Origin: Candidatus Levyibacteriota bacterium
GTDB lineage: Bacteria > Patescibacteriota > Microgenomatia > Levybacterales > UBA12049
DNA length: 19,398 nucleotides
Direction of reading: 5' to 3'
Assembly: GCA_016192645.1 (NCBI GenBank)
Contig: JACPTT010000067.1
Coordinates: 1-19,398 of the forward strand
Part shown: one piece after another, positions 18,763 through 19,398 of the stretch
Position numbering within the stretch: position 1 is the stretch's first letter
Layout of the letters: every line of letters begins with the position of its first letter
The notes under the pieces: generated by a model
Database searches by the model: none
Told to the model about the DNA's origin: nothing
Seen by the model: the letters and a program-made list of their open reading frames with translations, nothing else
Program-made: the position numbers and the translations under genes

Positions 18763-19398
18763 ATGACGTATATTTTGCCAGCGATTAACCCCGAGAAAGA
18801 AAAAAAACAGATTGTGCAATTTATAAAACAAACGCTCCAAAAAGAGGGTTTCCAAAATGTTGTTATTGGCGTGTCGGGAGGGGTTGACTCAACAACAAGT
18901 CTATATCTGCTCAAAGAAGCAATACCATTAAAAAACATTTTTCCTGTTCATTTATATTATTTCAACCCTGATTTAGAGTTTGAAGAAAATGCATATCACC
19001 TTTCGATTAAATCCATTGTTGATAAGCTTGCAAAAACTTTAGGGGTTCAACCCCTAAAAGATAGTATTAGGCTGGGAAATATTATGGCACGGGTAAGAAT
19101 GATTCTTTTGTATGATTTGGCTAAAAAACATCAAGCGCTGGTTTGCGGAACAGAAAACAGGTCTGAATATCACTTAGGATATTTCACAAGATTTGGCGAT
19201 GAAGCGTCGGATTTTGAACCAATTCGCCATCTTTATAAAACTCAGGTTTATCAACTTGCTTCGTATTTAGGAGTGCCAAAAACTGTTATTGATAAAAAAC
19301 CAACGGCCGGATTATGGGCAGAACAAACCGATGAGGGAGAATTTGGGTTTTCCTACAAAGAGGCAGATCCTGTTTTGTATTTGTATTTTGATAAAAAA
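18763..19398 (+). CDS. nadE: NH3-dependent NAD synthetase (partial, C-terminus outside window)
   Basis: Amidates deamido-NAD to NAD using ATP and ammonia. The frame is open from ATG 18763 to the last base (212 codons). SGGVDS at 38-43 is the ATP-pyrophosphatase P-loop. GNIMARVRMILLYDLA, CGTENRSEYHLGYFTRFGD, and the PTAGLWAEQTDEGEFG segment are the conserved synthetase signatures. No glutaminase domain precedes the synthetase domain, so the enzyme would use free ammonia. It follows nadD by three bases. Confidence 0.94.
   Translation, partial: MTYILPAINPEKEKKQIVQFIKQTLQKEGFQNVVIGVSGGVDSTTSLYLLKEAIPLKNIFPVHLYYFNPDLEFEENAYHLSIKSIVDKLAKTLGVQPLKDSIRLGNIMARVRMILLYDLAKKHQALVCGTENRSEYHLGYFTRFGDEASDFEPIRHLYKTQVYQLASYLGVPKTVIDKKPTAGLWAEQTDEGEFGFSYKEADPVLYLYFDKK

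Overview
This window is the large ribosomal-protein superoperon (S10, spc and alpha operons run together) of a bacterium. It reads almost entirely on the minus strand, from tuf at the right to a truncated rplM at the left. Gene order, moderate-to-low GC, absence of an L30 gene between rpsE and rplO, shortened L2 and L3, and 7-bp satellite repeats in spacers and inside genes all point to the Candidate Phyla Radiation (Patescibacteria). A Microgenomates-like lineage is my best guess, by inference only. TGA ends many genes (infA, rpmJ, rpsE, rplO, rplP, rpsQ and others), so the code is standard and the TGA=Gly lineages are excluded.

Layout from right to left (direction of minus-strand transcription): a divergent promoter region (18078-18192) separates nadD-nadE (plus strand, nadE cut by the window edge) from tuf. 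Then come tuf and rpsJ, followed by a 127-bp spacer holding a promoter and an apparent transcription attenuator. Next is the S10/spc block: rplC, rplD, rplW, rplB, rpsS, rplV, rpsC, rplP, rpmC, rpsQ, rplN, rplX, rplE, rpsN, rpsH, rplF, rplR, rpsE, rplO, secY. Where most bacteria have one adk, this window has four consecutive overlapping P-loop kinase genes (6920-4631), then map. A second promoter (about 3830-3858) with a hairpin leader starts the alpha block: infA, rpmJ, rpsM, rpsK, rpsD, rpoA, rplQ, rplM.

The genes are packed with ATGA, TAATG and longer overlaps, so translational coupling is probably the rule. Together they encode ribosome assembly, translation initiation and elongation, Met removal, membrane insertion (SecY), the RNA polymerase alpha subunit, and nucleotide phosphorylation. 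The divergent pair makes NAD.

The most notable items are: (1) the rpsJ-rplC leader, with promoter, strong Shine-Dalgarno, 4-codon mini-ORF, rho-independent terminator and a competing antiterminator pairing; (2) the four-kinase island, in which two adenylate-kinase-like members have altered NMP-binding motifs; (3) phased heptanucleotide satellites at four sites, two of them translated within map and rplD; (4) two perfect tandem duplications sharing an AAGCAAAGCTTG core at gene ends; (5) apparent deletions in L2 and L3.

No stretch over 300 bases lacks a gene. I see no tRNA, rRNA, CRISPR array or insertion sequence.
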